NCBI GenBank assembly: GCA_016789105.1
Contig: JAEURN010000002.1
Coordinates: 179,617 to 243,616 of the forward strand
DNA from: Armatimonadota bacterium
GTDB lineage: Bacteria > Armatimonadota > Fimbriimonadia > Fimbriimonadales > Fimbriimonadaceae
Direction of reading: 5' to 3'
DNA: 64,000 nucleotides
The notes under the pieces were generated by a model. The model was not told the origin of the DNA. It saw nothing but the letters and a program-made list of their open reading frames with translations, and did no database searches. How positions within the stretch are numbered: position 1 is the first letter of the stretch; each line of letters begins with the position of its first letter. A program made the position numbers and the translations under genes. This document shows, piece after piece, positions 53,607-62,072 of this stretch.

Positions 53607-54662
53607 TCAGGGAACTTGCCAAAGCGCAACGTCCGAAACACCTGGCAACAAACTAGATGTTGATAGCTGTGTTCCAATACCGTTTGAACCCATGCTGACC
53701 GTTTGACCTGACCCCGTCCCTCTAGCCAACAAGAACAAGAGGTTCTGACCCGGCAATCGATAGATGTCGGTTGTGGCACTAGTCACGTAATTCGGTGCTC
53801 CCAGGTTGGAAAGTTGCCCGCCGCCGGTGCGACCCAAAGTTTCAATACCCTCGTCGGCCTCGCGGTAAAAGCTCAGCACGTTATTGGCTGTCATTGCGGC
53901 CCTAAAGTTGCCCATGGGATAGCTGGCCTTTTGCGGTGCCAGAGGAGTCAACAAGCCATTGGCGCCAATCGCAAATTGGGAAATGTCTTGATCCTGACCC
54001 ATGGCGTACAGATTTGCACCGTCATCGGTAATCACAATCTTGGCTGGGTTAATCGCCGTGGGATAGGCAGCGCCAGGGATCAGGCTCAAAGTTCCATCGG
54101 CATCAATTGCATAAACGCGGACAACTTTGCTGTTCTTGCTCACCACATAGGCATAGTTGCCGTTCGGGTTAAAAACCATATCCACCGGCATCGCATCGGC
54201 GTCTGCCTGAGGCTGAACGGTTAGCGACCCATCAGGGCTGATTGCAAACTGGTCGATTTTGCTTTGGTTGGGTAGTAAAGCATAAAGCATCGATCGCGTG
54301 GGATGTAAGAAAAGCAAACTACCCGATCCCCCGGCCGTTGCCGCATTGCCCGATGAAAACGGCGCATCATTCATAAACTTGACCAAACTGATGTTGGAGT
54401 TATTGTTGAAGCTAAAGTACAGATCATTGGCATTCACGCCTTCGACAATCGAAGCATATTGCGAAGAACCCGAACCTGAAAACAGTTCCGTCACAAGCCC
54501 AGCGCTCGTCACCTTATAGAGGCCAAATCCTCCACTGTTCGTAATTGCTGCCAATCGGTATTCCGCCGAGACAGGAGCCAAAACTGAACCGCCCCCACCG
54601 CATCCGGTGAGGGCCATCAGTCCAACAACTCCCACTCCTAAGATCAACATCCAGTTCTTCAT
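53607..54662 (-). CDS. Beta-propeller lipoprotein
   Basis: 351 residues. The N-terminus MKNWMLILGVGVVGLMALTG runs into the lipobox Cys and a GGGG linker. The body has about seven strand repeats similar to the lactonase/YncE propellers, for example QFAISPDGSLTV, MVFNPNGNYAYVVSKNSKVV, RVYAIDADGTLSLIPG and IVITDDGANLYAMGQDQ. These proteins usually bind or scaffold at the cell surface; enzymatic activity cannot be inferred. It lies convergent to the broken paralogue pair and divergent from ileS. Confidence 0.85.
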   Translation of the reverse strand: MKNWMLILGVGVVGLMALTGCGGGGSVLAPVSAEYRLAAITNSGGFGLYKVTSAGLVTELFSGSGSSQYASIVEGVNANDLYFSFNNNSNISLVKFMNDAPFSSGNAATAGGSGSLLFLHPTRSMLYALLPNQSKIDQFAISPDGSLTVQPQADADAMPVDMVFNPNGNYAYVVSKNSKVVRVYAIDADGTLSLIPGAAYPTAINPAKIVITDDGANLYAMGQDQDISQFAIGANGLLTPLAPQKASYPMGNFRAAMTANNVLSFYREADEGIETLGRTGGGQLSNLGAPNYVTSATTDIYRLPGQNLLFLLARGTGSGQTVSMGSNGIGTQLSTSSLLPGVSDVALWQVP

Positions 54663-54785
54663 TTCGTATCCTCTTGCCCCTTAAGGCTGAACATGTCAAC
54701 AGACGACAGTACGATGTCTATAGTTCCCGGTTCTGTTTAAGAAACCGGCTATTAGACCTGCCCCGGCCCATTTTGAGCTCACCGG

Positions 54786-54791
54786 TAAACT
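54786..54791 (+). promoter_or_regulatory. Candidate -10 box upstream of ileS
   Basis: TAAACT, 12 bases before the ATG at 54804. An inverted repeat CCGGTT...AACCGG lies about 40 bases further upstream. Confidence 0.35.
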
Positions 54792-54803
54792 CATGGGTTC
54801 AAA

Positions 54804-57581
54804 ATGAACCTGAAGGACACGCTCAACCTGCCGGACGCGGAATTCAGCATCCCCATGAAGGCCGACCTTGCCAAACGCGAGCCGGAAATCCAATCCAAGT
54901 GGGACGCGATCGGTATTTATGGGCTCATCCAACAGGAACGGAAAGACGCCCCGGCCTGGGTTTATCACGACGGACCGCCCTACACCAATTCGCCGATCCA
55001 CATCGGCACCGGGCTCAACAAAATCCTTAAGGACTTTGCCTGCCGGTCGCATTCCATGATGGGCTACCGGGTGCCGTTCGTGCCCGGATACGACAACCAC
55101 GGCCTGCCCATTGAGCAAGCCGTGATCAAAAAGCTCAACGAATCCAAACAGGAGTTCGACATCCCTAAGCTCCGGGAAGAATGCCGCAAACACGCTGAAC
55201 ACTACGTCGGCGTGCAAACTGCGCAGTTCAAGCGGTTGGGGGTCAACGCTTTGTGGGAAAACGCCTATTCCCCAATGCGCCCCAAATATGCCGCCGAAGT
55301 TTTGCGCATTTTCAAGCGTTTGGTGGAACACGGGTACATCACTCGGGGTCTGCGTCCGGTTCTGTGGTCCCCGACCTTTCAAACTGCCTTGGCAGACACC
55401 GAAATCGTCTATGACGAAGCCCACGTCAGCACCGCGATCTTTGTCAAGTTCCCCTTGATCGAGGACAAGAACGGCCTCTTCACCGGACTGGAAGATGTCG
55501 GGGCTGTCATCTGGACGACAACTCCGTGGACTATTCCGGCCAACTTGGCCGTCGCCTTCCACCCGGAATTCACCTATGCCGTAATCAAATCCGGCCGGGG
55601 GCACTTGATCCTGCTCAAAGATTTGGTCGAAAAGACCCTCAGCACCTGTGGGATTGAAACCTACCAAATGGTTAAAGAGTTCAAAGGGTCAGAAATCGAG
55701 TTCACCCGGTTCAAACACCCGATCTTCGACCGCGACTCTTTGGCCGTGCTGGCGGAATACGTCACCACCGAAGATGGCACCGGCATTGTCCACACCGCCC
55801 CCGGCCATGGCCGAGAAGACTTCCAAACTGGGCAACGGTACGGCCTGCCGATCCTCTGCCCTGTCGATGAACGCGGCATCCTCACCGCCGAAGCCTTTGA
55901 ATTTGAAGGCGTCCATTTTAAGAAGTGTGACCAAGTCGTCACCGACCGATTGGTTGAAGTGGGGGCGCTCATCCACACCGAGCCCTACACCCACAAATAC
56001 CCGCTTGCCGAGCGGGATGGCCAGCCCGTCATCTTCCGCACCACCGAACAATGGTTCATCGGCATCGACCTCCCGTTTCACGCCGATCCGGCCCACACCC
56101 TGCGCGAGGCGATGCTGGCCCAAATCCCCCAAGTTGCCTGGTACCCGCCATCGGCTAAGGGCCGGTTCACGTCCATGATCCAGGGGAGGCCGGATTGGTG
56201 CATCAGCCGCCAAAGGCCTTGGGGAATCGGCATCCCGATCTTCTACGGCAAGGAATCTAGGGAGCCGGTGATGGATCCTGCCGCTATCGAAGCCGTCGCC
56301 CAAATGGTTGAACAACAGGGGGCCGACGCCTGGTATACGGCAAGCCCTAGCGAAATCCTGCCCGTCGGCTATGCCCACCCCACAACCGGCGAAACCGAGT
56401 TCGTCAAAGAAACCGACGTGTTCGACGTCTGGTTCGATAGTGCCTGTACTCACCTGTGCGTCCTGGAAGGCAACGTCGACCCGCAATGGCAAGAACGGCT
56501 GCCAGCCGATCTCTTCTTGGAAGGTTCCGACCAACACCGTGGCTGGTTCAACATCAGCCTATTCTTGGGGATGGCTGCGCGCGGCGAGCGCCCGTTCCAA
56601 ACCGTCGTCACGCACGGATTTGTCGTTGATGGGCAGGGGCAAAAGATGTCCAAGAGGCTCGGAAACGTCGTCGACCCGGTTGCCGCCAGCAACGAATACG
56701 GTGCCGATATCCTGCGCTACTGGGCGGCCAGCGTCAATTACAGCAACGATGTCCCTTGCAGCCCAGAGTTGCTCAAAATTGCCGGGGAAAACTATCGTTC
56801 CGTCCGCAACACCCTCCGCTTCTTGCTGGGGAACTTGGCCGACTTCGATCCATCAGACCCCGCTGAGCCCAGCCTGATCGACCAATGGGTCATGCAATCT
56901 GCCGACCAATTGGTTGAGCGTGTTTCCAGCCACTACCGGGAATTCGACTTCTTGCAAGCCCTTGGTGCGGTCCATCACTTCTGCGTGAACGAACTCAGCC
57001 GGTTCTATTTGGATGCGATCAAAGATGTGATGTATGCCGATGCCGCCAATTCGCCGCGCCGCCGGGCCGCACAGCGGGCATGCCATTACGTGCTGATGCG
57101 GCTGACCACGCTCATCGCGCCGGTTTTGCCGCACACCGCCGAAGAAACCTATGGCCGCATCCCGGCCATCCCACACAAGGCCAGTGTCCACCTGGAAGTG
57201 TTCCCCAAAGCGGCCCAGCCGCACAACAGCGATCTGTCGCATTGGGTGGAAACAATGCTGGCCGTCCGTGCCCGTACCTTTGCCCAGTGGGAACAGGACA
57301 AAGCTGGGCTCGGCCTCAAAAACCCGCAAGATGCTGAAGCCGAGCTCACCGTCACCAGTGAGGAAGCCACGGCCCTGGAGAGATTCCCCGATCTCGACAA
57401 CCTCTTCAAAATGGCCGCGGTTCGGTTCCGAGTTGGGGAACCCGGTGCCGCGTTCCGCGTCTCAGAGTTCTTGGAATGCGCCCGTTCCCGCGTCCGCCGG
57501 GCCGATGTTGAAATGACTGAGTGGGAGGGCGGGCCAGTGCCGCTCAGCCGGCGCGACCGCGACGTTCTGGGGATCGCCTAA
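54804..57581 (+). CDS. ileS: Isoleucyl-tRNA synthetase without the C-terminal zinc finger
   Basis: Charges tRNA-Ile. The 925 residues show the class I signatures: YTNSPIHIGTGLNKILKDF (HIGH-type) and GQKMSKRLGNVVDP (KMSKS). The editing domain is about residues 200-400 (TTPWTIPANLAVAFHPEF), and WFDSACTHL plus DQHRGWFNISL are typical. Bacterial enzymes of this type usually end in a Cys4 zinc finger. Here the C-terminus is VEMTEWEGGPVPLSRRDRDV, with only one Cys in the last 60 residues, so the finger appears to be lost. lspA starts immediately after the stop. Confidence 0.97.
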   Translation: MNLKDTLNLPDAEFSIPMKADLAKREPEIQSKWDAIGIYGLIQQERKDAPAWVYHDGPPYTNSPIHIGTGLNKILKDFACRSHSMMGYRVPFVPGYDNHGLPIEQAVIKKLNESKQEFDIPKLREECRKHAEHYVGVQTAQFKRLGVNALWENAYSPMRPKYAAEVLRIFKRLVEHGYITRGLRPVLWSPTFQTALADTEIVYDEAHVSTAIFVKFPLIEDKNGLFTGLEDVGAVIWTTTPWTIPANLAVAFHPEFTYAVIKSGRGHLILLKDLVEKTLSTCGIETYQMVKEFKGSEIEFTRFKHPIFDRDSLAVLAEYVTTEDGTGIVHTAPGHGREDFQTGQRYGLPILCPVDERGILTAEAFEFEGVHFKKCDQVVTDRLVEVGALIHTEPYTHKYPLAERDGQPVIFRTTEQWFIGIDLPFHADPAHTLREAMLAQIPQVAWYPPSAKGRFTSMIQGRPDWCISRQRPWGIGIPIFYGKESREPVMDPAAIEAVAQMVEQQGADAWYTASPSEILPVGYAHPTTGETEFVKETDVFDVWFDSACTHLCVLEGNVDPQWQERLPADLFLEGSDQHRGWFNISLFLGMAARGERPFQTVVTHGFVVDGQGQKMSKRLGNVVDPVAASNEYGADILRYWAASVNYSNDVPCSPELLKIAGENYRSVRNTLRFLLGNLADFDPSDPAEPSLIDQWVMQSADQLVERVSSHYREFDFLQALGAVHHFCVNELSRFYLDAIKDVMYADAANSPRRRAAQRACHYVLMRLTTLIAPVLPHTAEETYGRIPAIPHKASVHLEVFPKAAQPHNSDLSHWVETMLAVRARTFAQWEQDKAGLGLKNPQDAEAELTVTSEEATALERFPDLDNLFKMAAVRFRVGEPGAAFRVSEFLECARSRVRRADVEMTEWEGGPVPLSRRDRDVLGIA

Positions 57582-58127
57582 GTGGAAAACCGAGCCCGAC
57601 TTGTGCGGTTCCTGTTGTGGGTAGCGGGGCTTATTGCATTCGACCAACTGGTAAAAGCTTGGGCTCGCCTGTCTGCCGACGGGGTGGAAGGACGGACCTT
57701 CCTTGCCCTTTGGCCGAATGTCTTCGAACTCAAACTCGTGTTCAACAAAGGCATTGCCTTCGGCATGGCCCAAGGTGCGGGAGTGATGCTCACACCTATC
57801 GCCATCTTGATCACTGGATACAGCGTGTGGCACATCGCTCGGGCCAAAAACGACCCGCCCTTGGTTTTTCCGGGCCTCGTGTTGTTGGCTGCCGGAGCCG
57901 TCGGCAACCTCATCGACCGACTTTCCCCTCTGGGCAAAGTCACCGACATGTTCTACTTCCGGCTCATTGATTTCCCGGTGTTCAATGTCGCCGACGCCTA
58001 CATCACATTTGCCGGGGCAACGATCATTTGGCTTGGCCTTTCAGACGCCTTTGCCAAAAAGCCGTCGCTCAAAGCCGATGCCGACCATGGGCAAGACCCT
58101 GCAACCGGGAACGGGCCCGCCGAGTAA
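57582..58127 (+). CDS. lspA: Lipoprotein signal peptidase (signal peptidase II)
   Basis: Cleaves lipoprotein signal peptides before the lipidated Cys. The 181 residues have four membrane helices. The aspartyl dyad sits in GAVGNLIDRLSPLGKVTDMF and FPVFNVADAYIT, and the substrate-side LVFNKGIAFGMAQG is conserved. The GTG start lies directly after the ileS stop, so the genes are co-transcribed, an arrangement seen in many bacteria. Its substrates in this window include the lipoproteins at 48522, 53607 and 61772. The C-terminal ~25 residues are a polar tail. Confidence 0.94.
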   Translation: MENRARLVRFLLWVAGLIAFDQLVKAWARLSADGVEGRTFLALWPNVFELKLVFNKGIAFGMAQGAGVMLTPIAILITGYSVWHIARAKNDPPLVFPGLVLLAAGAVGNLIDRLSPLGKVTDMFYFRLIDFPVFNVADAYITFAGATIIWLGLSDAFAKKPSLKADADHGQDPATGNGPAE

Positions 58128-58135
58128 CTAGAGGC

Positions 58136-58513
58136 ATGAGAAGAATCCCCATCGGCGGAGCCGGATGGTTAGTTATCGCCGCGGCCGCCGCACCAATTGT
58201 GCTCAAAGCCTGCAAGCCGCTCGCCAAAAAACTCGGCGAAGCCATGGAGGATTTGGGCCAAAAATTACAAGCCGAAGCCAAAGAAGATGTCGCCAACAAA
58301 CACAAGGCGGCCGAACGGCCAGAAGATCCCACCGGGGAAGCCAAGCAGGATGAGGCGGCAGCCGACAGCGAGGCCGTGACAAAGGCGACCCGGGTGCGGC
58401 AAACCCAACCCAAAGCCAAGTCGCCCATCAAACCCAAGCCAAAGCGAACCGTCAAATCATCGCCGGCAAAACCAAGGCCGCGCAACAAGCCCAAATCCGA
58501 GCCCGAAGGCTAG
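58136..58513 (+). CDS. Small membrane-anchored protein with basic Lys/Pro-rich tail
   Basis: Not recognised. The 125 residues begin with a hydrophobic segment (GGAGWLVIAAAAAPIVLKAC), then a helix KPLAKKLGEAMEDLGQKLQ and a tail very rich in Lys, Pro and Ala that ends in KPRPRNKPKSEPEG. Such tails often bind nucleic acid or acidic polymers; that is inference. The start at 58136 is 8 bases after the lspA stop, so it is probably in the ileS-lspA transcript. It overlaps the convergent regulator gene by 4 bases. Confidence 0.65.
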   Translation: MRRIPIGGAGWLVIAAAAAPIVLKACKPLAKKLGEAMEDLGQKLQAEAKEDVANKHKAAERPEDPTGEAKQDEAAADSEAVTKATRVRQTQPKAKSPIKPKPKRTVKSSPAKPRPRNKPKSEPEG

Positions 58514-58812
58514 CTGGTTCCGGAATTCCCAGAAACAAGCCAACTCATCAGGTCGCCAAGCGTGTGGGAGTTTTCCAACGGGTGGCGCAATTGGGTTTCC
58601 AGGTTCACGGTGTAACGGTTGCGTCGGCCATCCTTTGCAACAGATATGACCCCCGCCGCCTGCAGCTCGGCGACGATCCGCTGGGTCGCCCGTTCCGTGA
58701 TGCCCACCATTTGCGCAACCTCGCGCATTGTCAACGCGGGGTCGCGCAACAAGCACACAAGGACATGGGAGTGGTTGGTCAAAAACGTCCATCCTTCGGC
58801 GGGTGTAGGCAT
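58510..58812 (-). CDS. Winged-helix transcriptional regulator
   Basis: 100 residues with a MarR/ArsR-like winged helix: HSHVLVCLLRDPALTMREVA, QMVGITERATQRIVAELQAA and a wing VISVAKDGRRNRYTVN. No ligand domain is present. It is divergent from isocitrate dehydrogenase, separated by 63 bases that hold repeated TGAAAT(AT)GTCA elements, so it may regulate icd and itself. On the minus strand a TAATAAT box lies about 8 bases before its ATG, another possible leaderless start. Confidence 0.85.
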   Translation of the reverse strand: MPTPAEGWTFLTNHSHVLVCLLRDPALTMREVAQMVGITERATQRIVAELQAAGVISVAKDGRRNRYTVNLETQLRHPLENSHTLGDLMSWLVSGNSGTS

Positions 58813-58835
58813 CTAGGCCCATTATTACCCGAACT

Positions 58836-58883
58836 TTGAAATATGTCATGTATTTCGTGTATTGTATAACGTGAAATGTCACT
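58836..58883. promoter_or_regulatory. Divergent promoter/operator region between the regulator and icd
   Basis: Contains TTGAAA (58836-58841), 18 bases, TATTGT (58860-58865), and also TATAAC (58865-58870) just 5 bases before the icd ATG. The sequences TGAAATATGTCAT (58837) and TGAAATGTCACT (58872) form an imperfect direct repeat about 35 bases apart. The segment is markedly AT-rich. Confidence 0.45.
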
Positions 58884-60354
58884 CGCTACTCCGCTGTCGG
58901 AAAACACAACCCACGCCTCTTCGAACCTGGTCCCGGTCACCGTCGCCTATGGAGACGGCATCGGGCCCGAGATCATGGAAGCGACCTTGGACATCTTGAA
59001 GGCCGCAGAAGCCCCAATTGCGCCGGAAGTCATCACCATTGGCGAGCCGGTCTACTTGGCCGGCAACAGCGCCGGCATCGCCAACGAAGCCTGGGAATCG
59101 CTCCGGAGGACCAAGGTCTTCCTCAAGGCGCCCATCACCACCCCTCAAGGAGGCGGGTTCAAATCCCTCAACGTCACGGTGCGCAAAACCCTCGGATTGT
59201 TCGCCAACGTCCGGCCCTGCGTCACCTACCACCCCGCCCTTGCCATGGGCCCTAAAGGGATGGACGTCGTGATCATCCGCGAGAACGAGGAAGACCTTTA
59301 TGCCGGTATCGAGCACCGACAGACCGGCGACGTTTACCAATGCCTCAAACTCATTAGCGAGCCGGGGACGCGCCGGATCGTCCGCTATGCCTTTGAATAT
59401 GCAAGAGTCAACAACCGCAAAAAGGTGACCTGCATGACCAAAGACAACATCATGAAGCTCACCGACGGCCTTTTCCACCGCATCTTCGATGAAGTCGCCG
59501 CCGAATACCCTGAAATCCAATCCGAACACTACATCATCGATATCGGCATGGCCCGGGTTGCCAACCGGCCCAACGATTTCGACGTCATCGTGGTCCCCAA
59601 CCTCTACGGGGACATCATGTCGGATGTCGCCGCCGAGGTCACGGGATCGGTTGGATTGGCCGGTTCCGCCAACATCGGCCACAGCTGCGCCATGTTCGAA
59701 GCCATCCACGGCTCCGCACCCAAAATGACCGGGCAAGACCGCGCCAACCCATCCGGGTTGCTGCTTGCCGCCATCCAGATGCTCGTCCACATCGGCAAAC
59801 CCAAGCACGCCGAAACAATCCACAATGCCTGGCTGAAAACAATCGAAGACGGGGTGCATACCAGCGACATCTATCGCGAAGGGGTCAGCAAGCAAAAAGT
59901 GGGGACAAAAGGGTTTGCCCAGGCCGTGATCGAACGGCTGGGTGAGCGCCCGCAATCCCTGCCCGCCGCCTCCTATCCTGAGGATGCCGAGCCAATCACC
60001 ATCACCGAACAACCGGTGGCAGTGCCCGACAAGGAACTCATCGGGGTCGATGTCTTTGTCGATTACCGCGGAACGGTCGACATGTTGGCAGCCTTGCTCA
60101 GGTCATGCAGCACGGAAGAACTCCCGCTCAAGATGATCACTAACCGGGGAGTCAAAGTTTGGCCAGAAGGTTTGCCCGAAACCCAGTGCACCAACCACTG
60201 GCGATGCCGGTTCCAAGCCGATAAGCCAATCGATCACGGGTCGGTGATTGACCTGCTGGGCAAGTTCCGACGGGCCGGGCTTGACTTTATCAAGACCGAA
60301 AACCTGTGTCTGTTCGATGGCGAACCGGGCTTTAGCCTCGGCCAAGGCCAGTAA
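58876..60354 (+). CDS. icd: Isocitrate dehydrogenase with C-terminal extension
   Basis: Oxidative decarboxylation of isocitrate to 2-oxoglutarate in the TCA cycle. The 492 residues show VTVAYGDGIGPEIMEATLDI, the substrate motif KAPITTPQGGGFKSLNVTVR, VVIIRENEEDLYAGIEH and the metal-binding NLYGDIMSDVAAEVTGS with GLAGSANIG. The C-terminal ~130 residues form an additional domain (LIGVDVFVDYRGTVDMLAAL onwards), as in the Thermus-type enzyme. The coenzyme, NAD or NADP, is not certain. The ATG is only 5-11 bases from the candidate -10 boxes, so the mRNA may be leaderless. Aconitase, the preceding enzyme, is also in this window. Confidence 0.92.
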   Translation: MSLATPLSENTTHASSNLVPVTVAYGDGIGPEIMEATLDILKAAEAPIAPEVITIGEPVYLAGNSAGIANEAWESLRRTKVFLKAPITTPQGGGFKSLNVTVRKTLGLFANVRPCVTYHPALAMGPKGMDVVIIRENEEDLYAGIEHRQTGDVYQCLKLISEPGTRRIVRYAFEYARVNNRKKVTCMTKDNIMKLTDGLFHRIFDEVAAEYPEIQSEHYIIDIGMARVANRPNDFDVIVVPNLYGDIMSDVAAEVTGSVGLAGSANIGHSCAMFEAIHGSAPKMTGQDRANPSGLLLAAIQMLVHIGKPKHAETIHNAWLKTIEDGVHTSDIYREGVSKQKVGTKGFAQAVIERLGERPQSLPAASYPEDAEPITITEQPVAVPDKELIGVDVFVDYRGTVDMLAALLRSCSTEELPLKMITNRGVKVWPEGLPETQCTNHWRCRFQADKPIDHGSVIDLLGKFRRAGLDFIKTENLCLFDGEPGFSLGQGQ

Positions 60355-60363
60355 CAATAATTT

Positions 60364-60388
60364 GCCCCTCCCGATCACCGGGAGGGGC
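60364..60388. terminator. Hairpin between convergent icd and PEP-CTERM genes
   Basis: A 10-bp stem GCCCCTCCCG / CGGGAGGGGC with a 5-base loop, 10 bases after the icd stop. AAATTATT follows it on the minus strand, and no T-run follows on the plus strand. It probably serves both convergent genes. Confidence 0.65.
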
Positions 60389-60412
60389 GTCCTCTCCAAA
60401 TAGGAGAAACTG

Positions 60413-61378
60413 TTATTTGCGGCGGCGCTTCAGCACCGCCAGCGCGCCCAAACCGAGCAGGGCCATTGAACCGGGTTCCGGAACAACCGCCAAGTAGCCC
60501 ATGTTGTGCCCCGTGTCGATCGAACCGGTTTGGGTCCAAACATCGTTGACGAGTTGGAACCGGTTGATCACGTTGGAAGTGTGGCCGCTGACGAACATTT
60601 CTTGACCATCCGGGCTGAATGCGATCCCAATTGCCGCATTGGAGTTGGCGACGACGGCAGAACTCGTCGCATTGCCGTTGGCATCCAAGTCAATGCGGTG
60701 GACAGTGCCCGAGTTGAAGCCCGTCACGTAAATCGAGCCGTTCCGCCAGGCCATTTGGTGCATCGCGTTGGCCCCGTTCACCGTGAAAGTCGTGTTCGTG
60801 TTGTTCACCAAGTCGAAGATCCGCAGCGTGGAGTTCAATTCGGTGACGTACAGCTTGGTGCCGTCGGCCGAAGCCAAAACGTCCCGCCAATCGCCCCCAT
60901 TGATCACCCCGTTCGGGGTGAAAACGTTGGCTGCTTGGGTGAATCGGCTCATGCCGCTGCTGAACGCGTTGACGGCGTAAAGTTCGCCGGTCACGGGGTT
61001 GAGGTCCAACCCGTGGGTGCGCTGGAGCCCGTTGCCCGAGATGTCCTGGTTGAAGTTGAGGGTCGTCCCGTTAAAGGTGAACTGCTGGACCGAACCTTGC
61101 CCCGCTTGGTTCCCCCACCGGTTGCCCACATAAAGCTTGTCGCCGACTGCGCGGAGCCCGACCGGGTCGTGGACCGCGCTTGCCGCCAGACCAGCTCCCG
61201 CCGTTGCCGCGCCACCGGTTGTGGCAAAACCATATTGCTGGATGCCGCCATAGAGTGCCGTATTGCCTCCGAGCGAGCCGGTTTGGCTTTCGGTGGCAAA
61301 CAGCGTGAACTGCGCTTGGGCCGTTACACCCGTTGCTACCACAGCCAACGCCAATCCGAGTTTCAATTGCAATTTCAT
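60413..61378 (-). CDS. PEP-CTERM sorting-domain protein, propeller-like (second)
   Basis: 321 residues. Signal peptide MKLQLKLGLALAVVATGVTA, a body of repeated strands (GLRAVGDKLYVGNRWG, LDLNPVTGELYAVNAF, VLASADGTKLYVTELNST, IAFSPDGQEMFVSG) typical of a six- or seven-bladed propeller, and the C-terminal signal VVPEPGSMALLGLGALAVLK followed by RRRK. It is similar in plan to the gene at 35220 but not closely related. GGAAAGGAAC precedes the ATG at 61378, a good ribosome binding site. Exosortase is not in the window. Confidence 0.92.
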   Translation of the reverse strand: MKLQLKLGLALAVVATGVTAQAQFTLFATESQTGSLGGNTALYGGIQQYGFATTGGAATAGAGLAASAVHDPVGLRAVGDKLYVGNRWGNQAGQGSVQQFTFNGTTLNFNQDISGNGLQRTHGLDLNPVTGELYAVNAFSSGMSRFTQAANVFTPNGVINGGDWRDVLASADGTKLYVTELNSTLRIFDLVNNTNTTFTVNGANAMHQMAWRNGSIYVTGFNSGTVHRIDLDANGNATSSAVVANSNAAIGIAFSPDGQEMFVSGHTSNVINRFQLVNDVWTQTGSIDTGHNMGYLAVVPEPGSMALLGLGALAVLKRRRK

Positions 61379-61644
61379 GTTCCTTTCCTGTGTGGCAGGG
61401 CAATCCCCCATACCAGGCTACTAGAATGCCAGACCACCGTTAAACAATCGTGAAAACTGCCCAATATTGCCAGAAGTCCGCACTCCGCTAGCAGCAGGAT
61501 ACAGGAATTCAATTGGCTCAACACCGGCAAATTTACGGGGTTCGCGGCGCGGTCGACCATTTCGACACCCACTCCGGCCGAATTCCGGGATCCGGGTCCC
61601 CTTGACCCCCGCCGCCAGACCTGCCATACTCCCAAATCCGGCCC

Positions 61645-61719
61645 GCGCGGTTAGCTCAGTGGTAGAGCACTACAATGACACTGTAGGGGTCACAGGTTCA
61701 AATCCTGTACCGCGCACCA
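61645..61719 (+). tRNA. tRNA-Val (anticodon GAC)
   Basis: Acceptor GCGCGGT pairs with ACCGCGC, with A-less direct CCA encoded at the end (GCGC-ACCA). The D-arm is AGCTCAGTGGTAGAGC. The anticodon stem CTACA/TGTAG encloses loop ATGACAC with anticodon GAC. The T-arm is ACAGGTTCAAATCCTGT. The 265 bases before it, back to the PEP-CTERM gene start, hold no gene I can support. Confidence 0.95.
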
Positions 61720-61758
61720 TTTTCTACTTTTCCAACCCTGAGCCACGGCGCAAATCGT

Positions 61759-61764
61759 TATTCT
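61759..61764 (+). promoter_or_regulatory. Candidate -10 box for leaderless small-lipoprotein mRNA
   Basis: TATTCT, 7 bases before the ATG at 61772, with no Shine-Dalgarno between. Confidence 0.4.
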
Positions 61765-61771
61765 TCATTCA

Positions 61772-62047
61772 ATGAGACTTTTTTATCCTGCCGTCACCCT
61801 GGCTGTCCTCGCCATGGGCGGGTGCTCTGCCCCCACCCGAAAATTCGACCTCGACCAGATGATGGGCAAAGTTGAAATCGGCATGAACGAGGTTCAGGTC
61901 ACCCAAATCCTCGGTGCTCCGACCCGGATCGATGTCGTCGACGGCCGCCGCTTGCTGCGGTACGAAGGCACCGACGGCGGATTCCTGGTGGTGTCGCTCA
62001 TCGGCAACCGGGTCACCGATGCCCGCCGGCACAACAAGGGCGAATGA
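61772..62047 (+). CDS. Small lipoprotein, SmpA/OmlA-like
   Basis: 91 residues. The signal peptide ends in a lipobox (VLAMGGCSAP). The mature part has the BamE/SmpA-type pattern: a helix followed by IGMNEVQVTQILGAPTRIDV, where family members have a G-M-x-x-x-x-V-x-x-x-L-G-x-P turn, then strands LLRYEG and GFLVVSLIGNRV. BamE is part of the outer-membrane assembly machine, but many short SmpA-like lipoproteins are unrelated in role. The next gene starts 25 bases downstream and may be co-transcribed. Confidence 0.8.
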   Translation: MRLFYPAVTLAVLAMGGCSAPTRKFDLDQMMGKVEIGMNEVQVTQILGAPTRIDVVDGRRLLRYEGTDGGFLVVSLIGNRVTDARRHNKGE

Positions 62048-62072
62048 AACCCTTGACCGACTAAACTCGGTT

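Noticed and set aside
53481..53706. Short frames between the broken pair and the lipoprotein gene
   Set aside because: They arise from overlap with the antisense lipoprotein gene and the G12 tract; no start signals or sensible composition.
54663..54803. T-box riboswitch upstream of ileS
   Set aside because: The gap is only about 140 bases and lacks a specifier hairpin, the conserved T-box sequence and a terminator/antiterminator pair.
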